Positions 29,558 to 33,884 of a stretch of 33,884 bases of DNA are shown piece by piece. The notes beneath the pieces were generated by a model, which was not told where the DNA came from, did not search any database, and saw nothing but the letters and a program-made list of their open reading frames with translations. How positions within the stretch are numbered: position 1 is the first letter of the stretch; each line of letters opens with the position of its first letter. This stretch comes from Trichosphaerium sp. ATCC 40318 (Eukaryota; Discosea; Flabellinia; Trichosidae). The DNA lies in contig JALMLS010000529.1 of the NCBI GenBank assembly GCA_038496445.1, positions 1 through 33,884 of the forward strand, given 5' to 3'. Position numbers and translations under genes: made by a program.

Positions 29558-30436
29558 ATGGCGCAAAGCACGAAGGAAGGTAAAACGCCCAACGCCGGTC
29601 TTTTAACCGTATGTGACGATGTCTTAAACGAAATATCAATGAGAACGCTTTATCACGACTTTAGAGGCTTAGTACGTCTAGAAAGAGTCTGTAAAACGTT
29701 GAGGCAACGTATAAAGGCTTGCGATGTAACAAAAATATTTAAGCTCGATGTAGCGATCTTACAGGTGTTCTGTACATCAGACGAGCTTAAAGTAAAGCTT
29801 ATCAATCACTTACGCAATGATTCAGTGGTGTGTGGGGTACTAAAACAAGATTTGTGCGAGACATACATTTATAATTGTATGTGGAGTGGTTTTGTAGACC
29901 AATTTTGCTCCAGTACTAATGATCTGGATGACGTGGTTAAGTGTCACTTTGAGAATCAAGGATATTGTTGTTCAGTTGATAACGATTTACAGGTTGAAGA
30001 TTATTTAAATATCTTCTCATGCGTAAGCTGTGCTTCTAAATACGCACCACATATCAATCTTAAGCCTATTACTTGTGACAAGTGTCGTAACTGCATAGAT
30101 GCTAGGCATTACATTGTGTTACGGCGTCCAAATGGCGAAATATTGTGCGAAGATTGCTTTGGCTGTACAAAAGATGTGTTGCGCTATATCAAACAATGTG
30201 GATCAAAGATGTTATTATCTGCAGCAAAAGCTATGAGCGTTCGACCCATAGATAGTACCTTTGCAAGGTTAGCTTCACCAGTGGAGATAGAGAAGATTTT
30301 AGAAACATTGGATGAAGACGATGATGAAGAAATGGAGGAAAAGATTTGCAACAGCACAGTTTATACTATTGCTAGTTGTAGCTACAATGAAAATGAATTA
30401 GGTGATACATATTACATGATTGTACTCAAAAAATAA
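29558..30436 (+). CDS. Intronless F-box-like, Cys-rich protein
   Basis: A single 292-residue frame. Residues about 15-60 (LTVCDDVLNEISMRTLYHDF, then LVRLERVCKTLRQRIKA) follow the F-box pattern. The middle has a zinc-binding-like Cys cluster: CVSCASKY, then CDKCRNCI, then ILCEDCFGC (about residues 149-205). An acidic stretch (DEDDDEEMEEK) precedes the C-terminus, which ends Y-Y-M-I-V-L-K-K. The F-box suggests an SCF adaptor; the Cys cluster would be the target- or metal-binding part, but I know no exact match. No intron is needed. A rearranged copy lies immediately downstream. Confidence 0.75.
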   Translation: MAQSTKEGKTPNAGLLTVCDDVLNEISMRTLYHDFRGLVRLERVCKTLRQRIKACDVTKIFKLDVAILQVFCTSDELKVKLINHLRNDSVVCGVLKQDLCETYIYNCMWSGFVDQFCSSTNDLDDVVKCHFENQGYCCSVDNDLQVEDYLNIFSCVSCASKYAPHINLKPITCDKCRNCIDARHYIVLRRPNGEILCEDCFGCTKDVLRYIKQCGSKMLLSAAKAMSVRPIDSTFARLASPVEIEKILETLDEDDDEEMEEKICNSTVYTIASCSYNENELGDTYYMIVLKK

Positions 30437-30544
30437 CAAAATAATAAAATGGCGTAAAAATACAATTGTTTGTCTTTACAACCAAACAATGACTTGGACT
30501 GGAATGGTACTGTTGCATCTCAACAGAGAGATAAATATTGCTAT

Positions 30545-30985
30545 TGCCAGGTGTTCTGTACAACGTTGAGACAACGTATAAAGGCTTGCGATGTAACAAA
30601 AACACATAATGGAGATGTAGCAATCTTACAGGTTCTGTACCTCAGATGACCTTAAAGAAAAGCTTTATCAATCATTTACGCAATGATTCAGTGCTGTATG
30701 GGGTACTAAAACGAGACGTTTATATCAGTACATGTGGAGAGCTTTGGAACCAATTTTTATCAATGCTCATTTTCTGGATAAAGTGTTTCAGTGCCACTTC
30801 TTTACAGATTTCACGATTCCTGTTCAATTTACACCGACTTATCGGTTGATGACTTTTTAAATATCTTTTCATACCCAAGCTGTGATTCTCAATACGCACC
30901 CACCTCAATTTCAACCCTATTACTTGTAAAGAATGTTGCAAGTGCGCAACTTCTGATCACAATATTGTGTTACAATGTTTAACAA
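30545..30985 (+). pseudogene. Shattered tandem copy of the Cys-rich F-box gene
   Basis: Long stretches match 29680-30120 at DNA level. ACGTATAAAGGCTTGCGATG at about 30574 equals the gene at 29711. The CAATCATTTACGCAATGATT block at about 30668 and the Cys-cluster region near 30860-30975 also match. The copy starts with CCAGGTGTTCTGTAC, which belongs further along the gene, so the order is rearranged. Several deletions and frameshifts prevent any open frame longer than about 67 codons. Start and end of the parent are missing. It is a decayed tandem duplicate. Confidence 0.87.
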
Positions 30986-31955
30986 ATACATACGAATCAG
31001 TGGTACCTTGTTGTTACTCAGATATTGGTAACTGCCTTTATGTTAAGGGTTACTCACCTGGTATCAATAGCATCAATGCAAGGTAAGATTAGAAAGTGTT
31101 TTTTGAGGATGCACTAGTAACGTACGATCTCTTTTGGTTACTTGAATACTATACGGTAGCAGTGGAACAATACTACAGTAAAATAATTATCATAATGTGC
31201 CGCACTACATACAACCCTAGATATCTAGTTGTAAACTTATTCCTAGAGGACCAAGGTACATTAAACGTTGATATTTGGCAAAAAAAGCCACCAAACTTAA
31301 ACCCAACAAGATTCTAAGATGACAGAATAAAAAAAACTAAGCTCCGTTTGTTGTACTTGCTTTACCACTGAATTTATTATACCTATTGTATCCAATAGTC
31401 ATACCTTAACACTAACTGGTTCATCTTTGTCACGAGTAGAAACGTCGTACAGTGATAAAAAGCTAAACAATACTTTTCAAAGTAAATCTAATAAGGTTAG
31501 ATAAATCCATCGTCCATTGGCTCCTACACAACTACACAGATTGGAGGAGAACCTATCTCTTGGCTTGACGGTTTGGTCAAGAAGCTTGAGATTCTTATTT
31601 ATTCAAAGTCAAATACAATAAAACTACAACCGAATACCAAAAAACATGTCCAGTAATATTTGCGTGATTGCCTCTAGCCGTTCCCTTACATTGTTGACTT
31701 GTACGTTAGTAGCCCAACCTCCATTAGTCTCAAAGTCCATAAACTCGGGTTTGTACAGCCATTAAATTCGCTTTCGGACATGCTTTTCGCTTTGCTCAGT
31801 ACCCGACTTCAAGGGAACTAAATATTTAGTAGTGTAACTTAACCGCGGACAGACTTAGAACAGACACTGCCTACAACTTATTCCGGAATTCTGTAGAAAC
31901 AACTACAAATATATTGCGTTCGACATTAAAAGCAACAAGCAAAGCATAACTTGCA
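30986..31955. other. Gene-poor interval with one possible exon
   Basis: No clear gene. A minus-strand segment near 31640-31770 reads MDFETNGGWATNVQVNNVR and then RLEAITQILLDMFFGIRL to a stop. It has amphipathic character but no in-frame upstream start, so it could be an orphan exon or chance. Plus-strand ORFs at 31096-31317 lack motifs. The last 150 bases are the promoter of the gene at 31956. Confidence 0.35.
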
Positions 31956-33884
31956 ATGAATTACAGTGGACATGCATTTGTTCTTGTTGCCATCATTATC
32001 GGGTTGGCCGCAACACAAACCCCTAATCTGAAACCAGTGGATTCCAAATACGTATGATTGCAAGCGATAACATAGTTGTACACTGTACGTATCACAAAAA
32101 GTAGTATTTATTTTTTAAATAACTGTATCGTAGCATGCTCAACCCCTTCATGGATAAGAGCAATGACATACTTGCCTTCCAAAAACTTGCTTTTTGTTGC
32201 AACACTTGCAAGTTCACCAACCGCAACCTCCTTATTATGGATCCTTATACATGTCAAATACAGGTACGTACAGCCGCCAAGAAAATAGTCTACCTTCAAA
32301 AAACTCAATTTTCGCCTTCGTTTTTTGTTATTTTCAAAATCTACGCCTACCTGGTGGCCCTGGTATATGTAACCTTTGTTTCGAGCGAAATAAAGTGTAT
32401 TAATATTGTTTACAGAAGGAATGCTTTTTAAGCAGCGATATACGATCAATAAGCGTAGATCCAAACACTGAGATACTTTACGGCATTACTAGTGGAAATG
32501 AAATCGGAACTACGTTTTTTGTGGAAATAGACTACTCAACTTCTGATATGACTTTTAAACTTGCTTGTGAAGCTAATTTAACTGTTTCAAGGACAGAGTG
32601 TACGTCTAGACTTCATTTTCTAAATGACAAAACGAGAACTACGCTGGAATTTCTCATTTCGCTTAAAAGTTGATATTTCCGACATCAATGTTGTTGCGAA
32701 AGCTATTTACTTGCGGAGTAACGAAAGCGTTTACTACATTGGGACTAATTGCTTCTATCAATAGTTGCGTTTAGCGACTCAACACTGGTAGTAGGTGGCA
32801 ACCAAAAAATGTCAGCTATTCCTTCTTTTAATGCGCCAAATTGCACTGCATCTACAACAGGCACTAGCCCAGATGGAGGCATGTTTATTGTCCAACTTTC
32901 TTTTTTTTCTGATATTCTTCTTAGCAATACCTTTTTCCCTTGCTGGTATGTGTTTGTAATGTCTTAAGTTCCTTTTTTTTTTCTGATTTACTCTTCTTAG
33001 CAATCGCTTTTATTTCAGATGATGAAGTGGTTACATCGTCTTTTTCAGGCTTCAATAAATTTAATATCAACACAGGAGCAATATCAGACTACTCCACAAG
33101 TATATCAAATGGACGTGTAATCACATCAATGTTCTATGATGTGTCAACAACAATCGCTCCTTTTACTACTGCATCACCTAGTACTGAAGCACCCACTCTA
33201 CAACCTACAATAGCTCCAGATGGAGGTGTATTAGATGTGTTTATCATGGGAAAGTCAGGAACAGTAGGATTTGATTATCGGGTGATTTCAAATACTAGTG
33301 ATATTGTTGGTTGTAAGTATTGATCTTTTGACCACGCTCGTGTTTTGACCTTTTTATTAGCTTGTTCTACACCGGCTCTAAGAAACATTCCTTTTGCATT
33401 AGAATATAGCAGTGCTATCGATAAAGTCATATACATCAATGCCAATAAGAGGATTTTCACAGTTGATCCCTACACATGTGAAATAGTACGTTGCTGTTTT
33501 CGTTTTATTGTGACAAGTTGTTTATGTATTAAAGTGGTTTTGAATAGGATAAGAGTTGCACTATTCCCGCTAATACATTCGGTTTGATTGTAGACAAAGA
33601 AAGCGGACGTATTTTTGGTGAGAGTTTTGGCGATACTGTCCTGGAAATTGATATGGATACGTGTTCATTTTCTCATCATTGCAGCGACCAAACATTTTTA
33701 GCATCTGCAGGTACAATACTAAAATATTTACTTTTGATCTGGGTGTAATTAACCCTGCGTTAGGTACACTTATTGATGGTGTTCTGTATATTGCTGGTGA
33801 TATCGGAATAAGTAAATCGTTTAATTTTATGGAGGGATCATGTGCTCCAAACATAACAGCTGGAGGCCTTTGTTACATTGCTGG
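31956..33884 (+). CDS. Secreted beta-repeat protein, truncated by window end
   Basis: The first exon 31956-32051 encodes a signal peptide (MNYSGHAFVLVAIIIGLAAT). Downstream exons hold at least two related modules. One is CSTPSWIRAMTYLPSKNLLF, with DPYTCQIQ following in another frame (about 32134-32272), then SISVDPNTEILYGITSGNEI. The other is CSTPALRNIPFALEYSS, followed by RIFTVDPYTCEI (about 33357-33488), then IVDKESGRIFGESFGDTVLE. Between them are SDSTLVVGGNQ, a Thr/Ser/Pro linker (STTIAPFTTASPSTEAPT), and PDGG motifs. The pattern suggests propeller-like repeats in a cell-surface or wall protein. The first exon does not join the second in frame and the first module needs a 17-nt removal or frameshift, so the 5' part may be broken. 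Coding continues past 33884. Confidence 0.6.

Noticed and set aside
1-33884. CRISPR array, bacterial operon or rRNA genes
   Set aside because: No regularly spaced direct repeats with unique spacers, no Shine-Dalgarno-led gene strings, and no rRNA-like sequence were found; splice structure shows the DNA is eukaryotic.

Overview
The window is nuclear DNA from an AT-rich, compact, intron-dense unicellular eukaryote. Most genes are split by short introns (about 33-300 nt) with a strong preference for GTACGT/GTAAGT/GTATGT donors, frequent CTAAC-like branch sites and TAG/CAG/AAG acceptors. I rebuilt the gene models by hand from reading-frame continuity across splice sites; seven of them close with exact phase agreement over 3 to 11 exons. 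An ABP34-type actin-bundling protein, a LIM-WH2 actin regulator and an UNC93-like transporter point to an amoeboid protist, possibly an amoebozoan. This is inference; no rRNA or other lineage marker is present.

Layout. 0.5-3.8 kb (minus): a class III (LigB-type) extradiol dioxygenase-like enzyme and a large type I membrane protein with a beta-rich ectodomain. 3.8-5.0 kb: no intact gene, but decayed copies of the 3' ends of two genes that lie near 22 kb. 5.0-7.4 kb (plus): an UNC93-like 12-TM transporter. 7.9-9.6 kb (minus): two genes I do not recognise. 9.9-11.9 kb (plus): a Lunapark-like ER protein without a recognisable zinc finger. 12.3-14.6 kb (minus): the ABP34-like protein with micro-exons and a small basic/acidic protein. 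15.0-15.7 kb (minus): a doubtful locus with two lamin-tail-like signatures. 15.9-17.5 kb (plus): a membrane-anchored FMN alpha-hydroxy-acid dehydrogenase whose catalytic His is replaced by Leu. 18.2-19.9 kb (plus): a polyprenyl diphosphate synthase. 20.2-21.9 kb (plus): the LIM/coiled-coil/polyproline/WH2 protein.

22-31 kb is different in character. It starts with an 833-bp terminal-inverted-repeat element carrying a perfect 33-bp hairpin at its centre. Then come four F-box-type genes (two with short leucine-rich repeats, one Cys-rich), three of them without introns, and a shattered tandem copy of the last one. A TDP2-like endonuclease/phosphodiesterase gene with a normal six-exon structure sits among them. 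The window ends inside a second secreted beta-repeat protein whose 5' end appears frameshifted.

The genes do not form one pathway. Themes are the actin cytoskeleton and endomembranes (ABP34, LIM-WH2, Lunapark), isoprenoid synthesis, surface proteins, and a duplicating F-box family. The most notable non-gene signals are the TIR element with its apparent element-lacking inverted copy at 4 kb, and a strong excess of the CACGTG palindrome, much of it in introns.
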